The notes beneath the pieces were generated by a model, which saw only the letters and a program-made list of their open reading frames with translations, ran no database searches and had not been told where the DNA came from. From the NCBI GenBank assembly GCA_012519905.1, contig JAAYPG010000031.1, forward strand, positions 1-35,228: a stretch of 35,228 nucleotides of DNA, written 5' to 3'. This stretch comes from Clostridiales bacterium. Its GTDB lineage: Bacteria > Bacillota > Clostridia > Lachnospirales > Lachnospiraceae. A program made the position numbers and the translations under genes. Shown here piece by piece: positions 1 to 8,292 of the stretch; positions within the stretch are counted from its first letter, which is position 1, and the number at the start of each line of letters is the position of its first letter.

Positions 1-127
1 ACAATTCCCATTTATTATAAACCAATTTCATATATTTTACCATAGTATTCTACCATTGTTTAGTCAATTATGTTTTCCTCCACCATTCCACATTTTCATT
101 CAATCTAACAGCTTAATTCTCTGCCAT

Positions 128-820
128 CTACAGCAATCCTTCTTTTATTTTTCGCCAATTGGGTAAAAAACTATCCATATATCCTTTAAATACAGAATTA
201 TGGCTAGGCTCTAGAATATGTACGAGCTCATGTACAACAACATATTCTAGGCATATTTGGGGCTTCTTGGACAACTGAAGGTTAATGCTAATTCTATTGT
301 CCCTTGTATTACATGAACCCCATCTGCTTTTCATATTTCTTATAGTCACTTTACTAGCCTTAACACCAATGATAGCCTCCCACTTTTCAAACAGCTTAGG
401 AAGCCTTTCCTCTAGTTGCTGTCGATACCAGTTCATAAGAAGCCTTTCTCGCTGCTCTTTGCTACTATGAATGTCTGTAGCTATGATTAATTTATTATCT
501 ACAAGGTCTATTCTCCCTCTAGAATCATAATTTATTTTCAAGATATATGGTTTTCCCCATACATAGTGGGTTTCACCATCAACATAATTAAGTTGATTTT
601 GCATACAGGTTTTTTCATATTTAATCTTTTTCTTCTCAATCCAATCAATCTTGCTTCTGACAAAATTAATAATAACCTCATCCTTAGTTCTTAGAGGGGC
701 CGATACACTCACTTTACCGTCATGAGCTGAAACCTTCAGATACATGTTTTTTATTTTCTTTCTGACAACTTCTATCTCTATGCCAGAGATAATTAATCTA
801 TTAGATACACCATTTTTCAT
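128..820 (-). CDS. YgjP-like / DUF45 metal-dependent hydrolase (M48-like metallopeptidase)
   Basis: ORF with zinc-protease motif VVHELVHILEPSHNSVF and typical YgjP region 'MKSRWGSCN'. Confidence 0.88.
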   Translation of the reverse strand: MKNGVSNRLIISGIEIEVVRKKIKNMYLKVSAHDGKVSVSAPLRTKDEVIINFVRSKIDWIEKKKIKYEKTCMQNQLNYVDGETHYVWGKPYILKINYDSRGRIDLVDNKLIIATDIHSSKEQRERLLMNWYRQQLEERLPKLFEKWEAIIGVKASKVTIRNMKSRWGSCNTRDNRISINLQLSKKPQICLEYVVVHELVHILEPSHNSVFKGYMDSFLPNWRKIKEGLL

Positions 821-932
821 ATACTTTTTACTCCCTAATCTATGTTACTAGAAGCTCAGCTTCCTTAATCTATATTTTAAATTCTAGAATAAATTATATT
901 GATGATATTTGATTTATTATGTCATATATTGT

Positions 933-961
933 CACAATGTATTTCTACTATTCATATTATA
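933..961 (+). promoter_or_regulatory. candidate SigK-type sporulation promoter upstream of the 124-aa ORF
   Basis: CACA (933-936), 17-nt spacer after AC, then CATATTATA (953-961), matching the SigK consensus mAC-N16/17-CATANNNTA; 55 nt upstream of the ATG. Confidence 0.4.
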
Positions 962-1015
962 TAATATCACATCTGTAATCTTGTAGATATGAAAAATATT
1001 ATTAGGAGGTAATAT

Positions 1016-1390
1016 ATGGCATTCTTAAATAGTGGATTTAATAACGGAAGCTGTAATATCAGCTTAGCTAGACACATTTGTGAATTCGTCGGTAAATCCG
1101 TAACCATCTTTACTACCAGCGGCGGAGTATCAGGATGTGGCTTTACAGGCGTTGTATTATCCGTAAATGCATGCTTTGTTCGCTTAATAACAGATCAGGG
1201 TTCTCCTCCATCAAATCCTATTGCAGATAACATCTGCAGAGACTGTGATGGTAAGAGCAGGAGTCTAGGCTTTGATAGCGTTGGTGGTGTAGGTGCGAGC
1301 GGACCTAGACGAGAAGATCACCGCAAATTTGGCTCAATATGTGATATACCAATTGAAAATATTGCTGCATTCTGCCACAATACAATTTAG
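1016..1390 (+). CDS. Small Cys-rich putative spore-associated protein with an Sm-like/KOW-like core
   Basis: Strong RBS (AGGAGGTAATATATG); GKSVTIFTTSGGVSGCGFTGVVLSVNACFVRLIT small beta-barrel-like core; 8 Cys; candidate SigK promoter upstream. Confidence 0.6.
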   Translation: MAFLNSGFNNGSCNISLARHICEFVGKSVTIFTTSGGVSGCGFTGVVLSVNACFVRLITDQGSPPSNPIADNICRDCDGKSRSLGFDSVGGVGASGPRREDHRKFGSICDIPIENIAAFCHNTI

Positions 1391-1417
1391 ATAAATGAGT
1401 TCAGGTACTAGTAAAAC

Positions 1418-1466
1418 GGGGACACTTCACCTATCTTGTTGTTTACAAGATAGGTGAAGTGTCCCC
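1418..1466. repeat. 21-bp perfect inverted repeat with 7-nt loop (REP-like palindrome and/or terminator)
   Basis: GGGGACACTTCACCTATCTTG-ttgttta-CAAGATAGGTGAAGTGTCCCC. Confidence 0.85.
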
Positions 1467-1485
1467 CTGCCATTCTATCATAATA

Positions 1486-2325
1486 TTAATAAGAAATACC
1501 CTTTTTTAAAAAAGTTCCCTGTCTTACTTCATTAAAGGCCTGTTGAAGTTCCTCCTTTGTATTCATCACAATAGGTCCTCCCCATACTATAGGCTCATCT
1601 AATCTTTCAGAACTAATAAATAATATCTGAGCATTTTTATCCTTAGTCTTTAACTGGACATTATCTCCTTCTGTAAGCTTTACTGCTGTCTTTTCTTTAA
1701 TAAGTTCATCATCAATGTAGACCTCTCCTACGAGTGTAAACACCATTATAGACCGTTCATTCTCTACGCTGATACTAAATGTGGAGTTAGGATCAAGATG
1801 AATGTCATAATAATCTAGAGGTAAATATTTACTTTGATATCCCTTATAATCCTTATAATTACCTGCAAGTAATCTTAGCTTGCCATTATCAAGTATTATT
1901 TCTTCAATAGCGTCATTTTTGATGCTAAAATATTCGGGATCAACCATTTTGCTTTTTGCAGGTAAATTCAGCCATAGCTGAACTCCCAGCATCCTCTCTG
2001 ATGCTGGTAATTGCTCTTCATGTAAAATGCCAGAACCAGCGGTCATCCATTGAACTTCGCCATCAGAGATTGCATCTTCATTACCCAGACTATCCTTATG
2101 CACCATCTGGCCACGATATATATAGCTTATGGTTTCGATGCCTCTATGAGGATGCAAAGGAAACCCTGCTGTATACTCATCTGGATTTATGCTGTCAAAG
2201 GAATCTAACATTAATATCGGATCATACTCTTCTACGGTTTGATTTCCCAGCACTCTTACCAAGTTCACACCAGCACCGTCCTGCGTTCTAAAGCCATTAA
2301 TCTGGTTCTTGACTTTTCTTTCCAT
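1486..2325 (-). CDS. Pirin family protein (cupin)
   Basis: DSFDSINPDEYTAGFPLHPHRGIETISYIYRGQMVHKDSLGNE is a classic pirin motif. Confidence 0.95.
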   Translation of the reverse strand: MERKVKNQINGFRTQDGAGVNLVRVLGNQTVEEYDPILMLDSFDSINPDEYTAGFPLHPHRGIETISYIYRGQMVHKDSLGNEDAISDGEVQWMTAGSGILHEEQLPASERMLGVQLWLNLPAKSKMVDPEYFSIKNDAIEEIILDNGKLRLLAGNYKDYKGYQSKYLPLDYYDIHLDPNSTFSISVENERSIMVFTLVGEVYIDDELIKEKTAVKLTEGDNVQLKTKDKNAQILFISSERLDEPIVWGGPIVMNTKEELQQAFNEVRQGTFLKKGISY

Positions 2326-2448
2326 GATTTTACCTCCATTTGTAATTTATAAGCTTGTATCATTATGACTTAATAGTTCTAGTAAATTTATTAATTAATC
2401 CATCTTAATAATAACAGTTTTACATATGCCTGTCTATAATTTACTTAC

Positions 2449-3327
2449 TCAATCAGGGTTTACATGAACCATGCAATGCTTAACATTTTCAAAGGCTTCT
2501 TCTATCTTATCATGAACCTTATGAGCTATTTCATGGGTTGATGATAGTGTATCCTCACCATTGGCTATTATTTCAACATCTACGTATATTTTGTTGCCAA
2601 ATAATCTGGTCCTTATTTGCTCTACACCTATCACGCCCTCTTGCTCTAAGATAATACTCTTCATTTTCTCCTCCAGGGAACTATCACATGATTTGTCAGT
2701 CATTTTACCGATTGAATCAATGAAAATCGATATTGCTGATATAAGAATCATAATGCATATAACCATACTGGCTATAGGATCCATTAGCGGAAATTTTATT
2801 CTTGCCCCTATGATACCAACAAGGCTTCCGACAGATGATAGAGCATCAGAACGATGGTGCCATGCATCTGCCATAAGGGCACCAGAATTAATTTTTATAG
2901 ATGCTGCCCTTGTATACCAATACATCCATTCCTTTACAATAATAGATATTGCAGCGGCAATTAAGGCTAAAACACCAGGTATGGCGATACTGCTATTATC
3001 TTCTATGAATATCTTCTTTATACCAGCATAACCAATTCCAAAACCTATTGTAAAGAGCATAACTGACAGTATTATGGCTGCTACACATTCAAATCGTTCA
3101 TGGCCATATTGATGCCTTTTATCCGCCTCCTTAGCAGACATTCTGACACCGATTATTACAACAAAAGTACTTAATACATCTGAAATCGAATGAACTGCAT
3201 CAGATACCATAGCAGCTGAATGTGCAAGTATTCCGGCAGTCAGCTTAAATACACTTAGTACTACATTTACGACTATAGTGACCCATGAAACCCTCATGGC
3301 AATTTGCTTATTAGTATACTCCTTCAT
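2449..3327 (-). CDS. Cation diffusion facilitator (CDF) family transporter
   Basis: HSISDVLSTFVVIIGVRMSAKEADKRHQYGHERFE and HHRSDALSSVGSLVG CDF motifs, C-terminal cytoplasmic domain. Confidence 0.95.
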   Translation of the reverse strand: MKEYTNKQIAMRVSWVTIVVNVVLSVFKLTAGILAHSAAMVSDAVHSISDVLSTFVVIIGVRMSAKEADKRHQYGHERFECVAAIILSVMLFTIGFGIGYAGIKKIFIEDNSSIAIPGVLALIAAAISIIVKEWMYWYTRAASIKINSGALMADAWHHRSDALSSVGSLVGIIGARIKFPLMDPIASMVICIMILISAISIFIDSIGKMTDKSCDSSLEEKMKSIILEQEGVIGVEQIRTRLFGNKIYVDVEIIANGEDTLSSTHEIAHKVHDKIEEAFENVKHCMVHVNPD

Positions 3328-3363
3328 AAATTCAGCTTCCCCCTAATTCAATTTAATAAAAAT

Positions 3364-3399
3364 GCACACCCATGGAACAAAACTGTCCCACAGATGTGC
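3364..3399 (-). terminator. Intrinsic terminator of the NiCo riboswitch expression platform
   Basis: Minus strand GCACATCTGTG...CATGGGTGTGC stem (with wobbles) followed by ATTTTTATT; 5' arm is shared with the aptamer 3' half. Confidence 0.7.
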
Positions 3400-3510
3400 A
3401 ATCACCTATATGCAAAAATCATCCTACATATTAATGTCATATACACTTTCTGTTGCCACCTAAATGCGGCCCGGCTCCAAGACAGATAACTGTCTTTGGC
3501 CTGTTCAGAT
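3375..3510 (-). ncRNA. NiCo (czcD) riboswitch aptamer, nickel/cobalt sensing
   Basis: Minus strand: CTGAACAGGCC-[hairpin]-GGAGCCGGGCCGC....GGTGGCAACAGA....GCACATCTGTGGGACAG; closely matches the recalled NiCo core (AGCAGGC..GCCGGGC..GGCAACAG..CAUCUGUGGGACAG); directly upstream of a CDF exporter. Confidence 0.85.
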
Positions 3511-3657
3511 TAATCCTTATATTATTTGCCCAAAGAACTGACCAATAATATAGAGCATAATTTAGTTATATTAACATCATATGCATATAAACTTGTCAAG
3601 GGTATTGGCAATATAAGGAGCATACTACTCACTTATTTTTAGTCTTAGCCTTACTTT

Positions 3658-4965
3658 TTAGGCTTCTCTGACACCTTTATATTTTTCTAGATCTAACTCA
3701 CCTTCACTTTTGGCTACAATTAAAGCATTAGTTGCTGATGTTGTAACATTAGTCGCTGTACGGGCCATGTCAACTATAGAACTTATTGGTGTTAATATAA
3801 CAATTATTTCTATAGGTAGCCCTGCGGCAGCAAACACTGCTGTAGCAGTTATGGTTGCGGTTCCAGGAACACCAGCTGTTCCTAAACTTACCAAGGTGGT
3901 AATCAGAATTAATATTATATACTGACCTAAGGAATATTCAATATTTAAGCTCTGTATTGCATAAATTGCAAGAAGAGTTGGCCAAATCCCTGCACAACCA
4001 GGCATACCAATGTTGGCTCCTAAAGGTGCTGCAAAGGAGGATATATTATCAGATACGCCTGCCTTCTTTAAGCACTTTTGGTTCGCAGGAATCGTACCTA
4101 TACTGCTTTGGGTAGTGAAAGCGATAACCATAGCAGGCCATACATGTTTGAAAAACTTCAAAGGATTTAGTCTTGCTATAGCTCCTATAAGAATACTATT
4201 GACTCCAAATGTTTGAATTGCACACAGTAAATATGCTACTAACAACACAGACAACAGAGGCAGTAGCTTCTCCGGTCCATTCTTTGATACTGCATTGGCA
4301 ATCAGGGCCATAACTGCATATGGTGTAAATTCAATTATAAAAGAAACAGCTGTATTCATTACCTTTGTAGCCGAATCTATAAAATCTCTAAAGGGCTTTA
4401 TGCTATTAGGCTCTTTTGTAGATATTGCCACAACTGCAACACCTATAAACAAAGAAAATATAATAATTGGTACCACTGTGTTACTAGCAGCCTGGGCAAA
4501 GAAGTTTTTCGGAAATAAATCTATTATTACCTGAGTAAATTCAGGGACTTGCCTAGCTTCATAATCTGTAGGAAGTGATACAGTGACTCCCTTCCCAACA
4601 CCCAGAGCTAATGAAATAATTATTGTAAGTATCGAAGCTATAAAAGTTGTAGAAGTAAGTAAAATTATGCTTTTAGCTCCTATAGTTTTTAATCTTTTCA
4701 AGCTTTCAAGGTTAGACACACTTGATATTACACTAAAGAACAACAGGGGAACTACAAATGCCGATATCGTGTTGGCATATAAAGAACCTATAGGTTGAAT
4801 ATATTTGGTATGACCTTTAAAAGTAATACCTATTATTAAACCAAATATTAATGCTACAATAGTTCTAATTCCAAAATCAACCTTCTTTTTATATAAGAAT
4901 ATAAGGGCAGCTATAAATATAATCCCTAATACGAGAGCTCCTAATGATAAAAAATCGATATTCAT
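3658..4965 (-). CDS. DAACS (dicarboxylate/amino acid:cation) symporter, TcyP-like L-cystine transporter
   Basis: Multi-TM protein with DAACS motifs (SSIGTIPANQKCLKKAGV, GTAGVPGTATITATAVFAAAGLP, DMARTATNVT); RBS AGAGGAGAT. Substrate assignment to cystine is family-level. Confidence 0.85.
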   Translation of the reverse strand: MNIDFLSLGALVLGIIFIAALIFLYKKKVDFGIRTIVALIFGLIIGITFKGHTKYIQPIGSLYANTISAFVVPLLFFSVISSVSNLESLKRLKTIGAKSIILLTSTTFIASILTIIISLALGVGKGVTVSLPTDYEARQVPEFTQVIIDLFPKNFFAQAASNTVVPIIIFSLFIGVAVVAISTKEPNSIKPFRDFIDSATKVMNTAVSFIIEFTPYAVMALIANAVSKNGPEKLLPLLSVLLVAYLLCAIQTFGVNSILIGAIARLNPLKFFKHVWPAMVIAFTTQSSIGTIPANQKCLKKAGVSDNISSFAAPLGANIGMPGCAGIWPTLLAIYAIQSLNIEYSLGQYIILILITTLVSLGTAGVPGTATITATAVFAAAGLPIEIIVILTPISSIVDMARTATNVTTSATNALIVAKSEGELDLEKYKGVREA

Positions 4966-4968
4966 ATC

Positions 4969-4979
4969 TTATCTCCTCT
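4969..4979 (-). promoter_or_regulatory. Shine-Dalgarno of the TcyP-like gene, complementary to the uORF anti-SD
   Basis: AGAGGAGATAA pairs with TTATCTTGTCT (5043-5053, minus) at 10 of 11 positions including one G-U. Confidence 0.55.
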
Positions 4980-5025
4980 TATTTTATTGTTATATTTGTC
5001 TTTTAAATAATCTTCACTCTATATT

Positions 5026-5097
5026 TTAACAGGAACAACAACAGACAAGATAATCCCCACAAATATTATTTAACTTAATCTTGGCACATTTAATCAT
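5026..5097 (-). CDS. 23-aa Cys-rich leader peptide MIKCAKIKLNNICGDYLVCCCSC (uORF)
   Basis: ATG at 5097-5095 preceded by GGAAGGAAC SD; lies between a perfect promoter and the transporter gene; 6 Cys codons, four of the last five codons Cys. The 79-aa ORF on the supplied track begins upstream of the promoter. Confidence 0.65.
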   Translation of the reverse strand: MIKCAKIKLNNICGDYLVCCCSC

Positions 5098-5151
5098 ATA
5101 TGTTCCTTCCTTCCATTTCATACTATTCACATATGTTTTATATGTATTAGT

Positions 5152-5180
5152 ATTATATGTTGCTAAGACTTTTTTGTCAA
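5152..5180 (-). promoter_or_regulatory. SigA promoter for the leader peptide-transporter transcript
   Basis: Minus strand TTGACA (5180-5175), 17 nt, TATAAT (5157-5152): perfect consensus. Confidence 0.85.
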
Positions 5181-5214
5181 ACATATTTTGAGTACATTTC
5201 TCTTTTTTCAGCAA

Positions 5215-5355
5215 GAGGTTGTCAAAGATAGCAAAAGGGAGTGTATGTGTTCTAATCATGCACATTTAGGAGAACGGTTTGCTATAAGAGTAGTACTACT
5301 AATCAGTGTGTGATGGAACATATAACTCCCTTTATTACTTTTCTGCGACAACCTC
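5215..5355. mobile_element. MITE-like element, ~141 bp with imperfect terminal inverted repeats (copy 1)
   Basis: GAGGTTGTC...GACAACCTC ends; inner TIR similarity (AAAGGGAGT..TAT.TGTTC); palindromic centre AGTAGTACTACT; right half repeated at 34412-34470. Confidence 0.55.
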
Positions 5356-5375
5356 ACGTTATTAATTATTTCGAT

Positions 5376-5414
5376 TAAAAAAACACACTTAGATAATAGC
5401 AAATCTAAGTGTGT
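5376..5414 (-). terminator. Intrinsic terminator of ferritin gene
   Basis: Minus strand ACACACTTAGAT-loop-ATCTAAGTGTGT followed by TTTTTTT. Confidence 0.88.
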
Positions 5415-5443
5415 ATAATATCTTATATTAATTCGTATACCTG

Positions 5444-5923
5444 TTATCTAGTGGCAAGCTCTTTATCTAGAATATATAAACCACTCCAGTTGCCGTTGAT
5501 TCTTTCGATTCTTTCTACAAGAACACCAAAGGTATCCTCTTCTTCAATCTGCTCGTCTACAAACCAAGCTAGAAGATTTAATACTCTTTGATCAGCTTCT
5601 TCTCTAGCTTCCTTTACTAGGTCATGTATACGTGATGTAACCACCTTTTCATGGGCTAGGGCCTTTTTGAATACATCCTCTATGGATTCAAATTTGCCGT
5701 CACCGGGATCTAAAGGACGATATTTAATACCATATCCTGTTTCCTGGAGAAATGCTTTAATCCTTCCTGCATGCTCCATCTCTTCTTTAACTTGCTCATC
5801 TATAAAATGTGTCATTCCTTTCATATTTAAGTCATCTAAATATGCGGACATTGTTGCATAAATATATGCAGACTCTAGCTCAAAATTCATTTGCTCATTT
5901 AAATTATCATATAATTTACTCAT
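5444..5923 (-). CDS. Ferritin (non-heme)
   Basis: MSKLYDNLNEQMNFELESAYIYATMSAYLDD...FIDEQVKEEMEHAGRIKAF; start placed at 5923 because AGGAGG lies just upstream. Confidence 0.95.
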   Translation of the reverse strand: MSKLYDNLNEQMNFELESAYIYATMSAYLDDLNMKGMTHFIDEQVKEEMEHAGRIKAFLQETGYGIKYRPLDPGDGKFESIEDVFKKALAHEKVVTSRIHDLVKEAREEADQRVLNLLAWFVDEQIEEEDTFGVLVERIERINGNWSGLYILDKELATR

Positions 5924-6031
5924 AAAATACCTCCTAAAATTAGTATAATAGTAACTATTCCTAGTATTACATACTTTTATCAATTTGGCAAGTTATTTAT
6001 ATTATAATCCAGATTAATTTATAAACAAATG

Positions 6032-7243
6032 TTATTTAATAATTTTAATAAACTTTTTCTTACCAATCTTTATAACATCAGCATTAACTAAAACTTGATC
6101 TAGATCATCTTCATTTAGCCTTATACCATTAATTTGTACTCCCTTTTGTTTTATTAAACGGATGAATTCACTACGGCTCTTAACCAGCCCATAAGCTATT
6201 AGCTTAGGAATTATATCATTTAAAGTATCCTTTTCAAGCTCTATAAGCATGGTAGGGATGTCATCAGGGATTTCCTTTTTACTAAAGGCAGCATCGTAGT
6301 ATGAAACTGCTTTCTCCACTTCCAGCTGGGTATGGTATAGGGAGGTAATTATCTTTGCCAGTCTGTATTTTATATCTCTTGGATTAACTCCATCAGCAAG
6401 TTCTTTCTTGATTTTATTTATATCATCAGGATGCTCATCAGTGGTTAACTCATAATACCTTATAATTAACTCATCAGGAAGCTCCATAACCTTTTTAAAC
6501 ATTACCTCTGCCAGTTCACTTACACCGATATAATTGCCTAGGCTCTTGCTCATTTTCTCTATTCCATCAAGTCCTTCTAAAATCGGCATAAAAATTGCAA
6601 TCTGTTGTTCCTGACCTACAGTTTTTTGCAGTGTTCTTCCCATTAGAATATTGAAGGTTTGATCTGTTCCACCTAACTCAATATCAGCTTTCAACTCTAT
6701 TGAATCCTGCGCCTGCATCAAGGGATAAAAGAACTCATGTAGGCCGATTGGAATACCATTATTGTATCTAGTTTGAAAATCATCTCTTTCCAACATCCTT
6801 GCAACTGTAGTTGTAGCAGCAAGCCTTAACACCTCTTCGAAGTTAAGCTTTGATAGCCACTCACTATTGAATCTTACTATGGTTTTATCTTTGTCTATAA
6901 CTTTAAATATTTGCTCACAATAGGTTTGTGCATTTTCTTTAACCTGCTCATCAGTAAGAGCAACCCTTCCCTTCGATTTCCCTGTCGGATCTCCTATTTT
7001 ACCAGTAAAATCACCAATTACTATAATCGCTGTATGTCCTAGATCCTGCATTTGCTTGATTTTTCTTAAAACTACTGTATGCCCAAGATGAATATCTGGG
7101 GCAGAGGGATCTAAGCCCAACTTTATTATAAGTGGTTTTTTCTTCAAATAGGATTTTTCTAGCTTTTGCAATAATTCTTCCTCATTCACACATTGGTGAA
7201 CTCCCTTAAGTATAATCTTTAACTGCTCTTTTGGCGATAACAT
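6032..7243 (-). CDS. tyrS: Tyrosyl-tRNA synthetase
   Basis: Class I motif LGLDPSAPDIHLGHTVVLRK, KMSKS, C-terminal S4 domain. Confidence 0.97.
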   Translation of the reverse strand: MLSPKEQLKIILKGVHQCVNEEELLQKLEKSYLKKKPLIIKLGLDPSAPDIHLGHTVVLRKIKQMQDLGHTAIIVIGDFTGKIGDPTGKSKGRVALTDEQVKENAQTYCEQIFKVIDKDKTIVRFNSEWLSKLNFEEVLRLAATTTVARMLERDDFQTRYNNGIPIGLHEFFYPLMQAQDSIELKADIELGGTDQTFNILMGRTLQKTVGQEQQIAIFMPILEGLDGIEKMSKSLGNYIGVSELAEVMFKKVMELPDELIIRYYELTTDEHPDDINKIKKELADGVNPRDIKYRLAKIITSLYHTQLEVEKAVSYYDAAFSKKEIPDDIPTMLIELEKDTLNDIIPKLIAYGLVKSRSEFIRLIKQKGVQINGIRLNEDDLDQVLVNADVIKIGKKKFIKIIK

Positions 7244-7309
7244 AAATTACCCTCCTAACATATTTGTTTCATAAGTTGTTTATATTTGCATCTTCTATAG
7301 ATCTATAAG

Positions 7310-7560
7310 AAAAAACTCCCATCCTTCTGTTTCCAAAAGGACGAGAGTTATCTCGCGTTACCACCTAAAGTTTATAGGTAATTCACATTACCTACCTCGC
7401 TGAGTACAGCTTTCGCGATACTCCCGCACCTGATAACGGTGTGCTTTCCGTCGTAGCCTACTTAATAGAACATTTCGGTACGCAACTCCAAGAGGTATTC
7501 ACATTTTCTATTCACGAGCCTCTCATCAACCGGCATCTTTCTGTTTGAAATCAAAAATGT
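7310..7560 (-). ncRNA. T-box leader (Tyr) upstream of tyrS
   Basis: T-box sequence GGTGGTAACGCGAG (7352-7365, minus), terminator AACTCTCGTCCTTTTGG..AAGGATGGGAGTTTTTTC (7310-7350); candidate specifier TAC at 7497-7495 (GAATACCTC). Confidence 0.93.
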
Positions 7561-7696
7561 TACTATTTCTTATCACAGTCTTTTCTTATATAACCTATGC
7601 TTTTCATCTAAAGCAAAACAATATGCAAATATTGTCTATTATAGTACCAAGACTCTAAAAATATGTCAAGCAAATATTTACTTCTAAAAGGTCGTT

Positions 7697-8173
7697 TTAT
7701 CTCCAACTTTCAAACATTTGTCTTGCTTCTTCAAAGTATTCTTTAGAAATTGTAATTGTTGAATCTGTTACAGTTTTGTTATCCGCTGTGATTGGAACGG
7801 GATTACAGCCTCCACTTTGTATTTCTACACCATCCAAATTAAAGCGGTTACCACAGTTTTGACAGACTAGAACACTTCCCTCCTGCCTATAATAACCTCT
7901 TCCTGAGTTAAAGCACTCATGACAAGTGTTAAAAGCAGTTCGTATACTACCATCAGATGCTTTAACAGCTAATACCGTCAAATCAGTTCCACCAAATTCA
8001 ACTGGATAGAATTTTGCCTGCTCTGTAATATCACTAACATGAATTATTAAATCATTATCTCTCACTGTATTGTCGTTTATATATGATATAACTATAATCG
8101 CGACAAGCAGTAGTGGAATTACTATTAAAGTAATTTTAGAAAATATGTTTTTTCTTTTATATTTTTTCACCAT
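7697..8173 (-). CDS. DUF2318 domain-containing membrane-anchored protein
   Basis: N-terminal TM; TCHECFNSGRGYYRQEGSVLVCQNCGNRFNLDGVEIQSGGCNP. Confidence 0.8.
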   Translation of the reverse strand: MVKKYKRKNIFSKITLIVIPLLLVAIIVISYINDNTVRDNDLIIHVSDITEQAKFYPVEFGGTDLTVLAVKASDGSIRTAFNTCHECFNSGRGYYRQEGSVLVCQNCGNRFNLDGVEIQSGGCNPVPITADNKTVTDSTITISKEYFEEARQMFESWR

Positions 8174-8292
8174 CTGCCACCTTATTCCTTATGTAAATTT
8201 GTGATTAATTGTCTACCACCTTAATTTATCATACAAATGTGAAAAGAATATGAAGTATACCGATGGATATAATATACATTATAAACATATCT

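Noticed and set aside
2561-3031. 156-aa + strand ORF
   Set aside because: Antisense to the clear CDF gene with no RBS; shadow ORF.
5026-5097. Cys-rich peptide as a RiPP/bacteriocin precursor
   Set aside because: No modification enzyme, protease or peptide exporter nearby; position, promoter and SD complementarity fit a regulatory leader better.
5026-5265. 79-aa ORF as given in the track
   Set aside because: Its start lies upstream of the perfect TTGACA-17-TATAAT promoter and inside the MITE-like element; only the 23-codon 3' part with its own SD is plausible.
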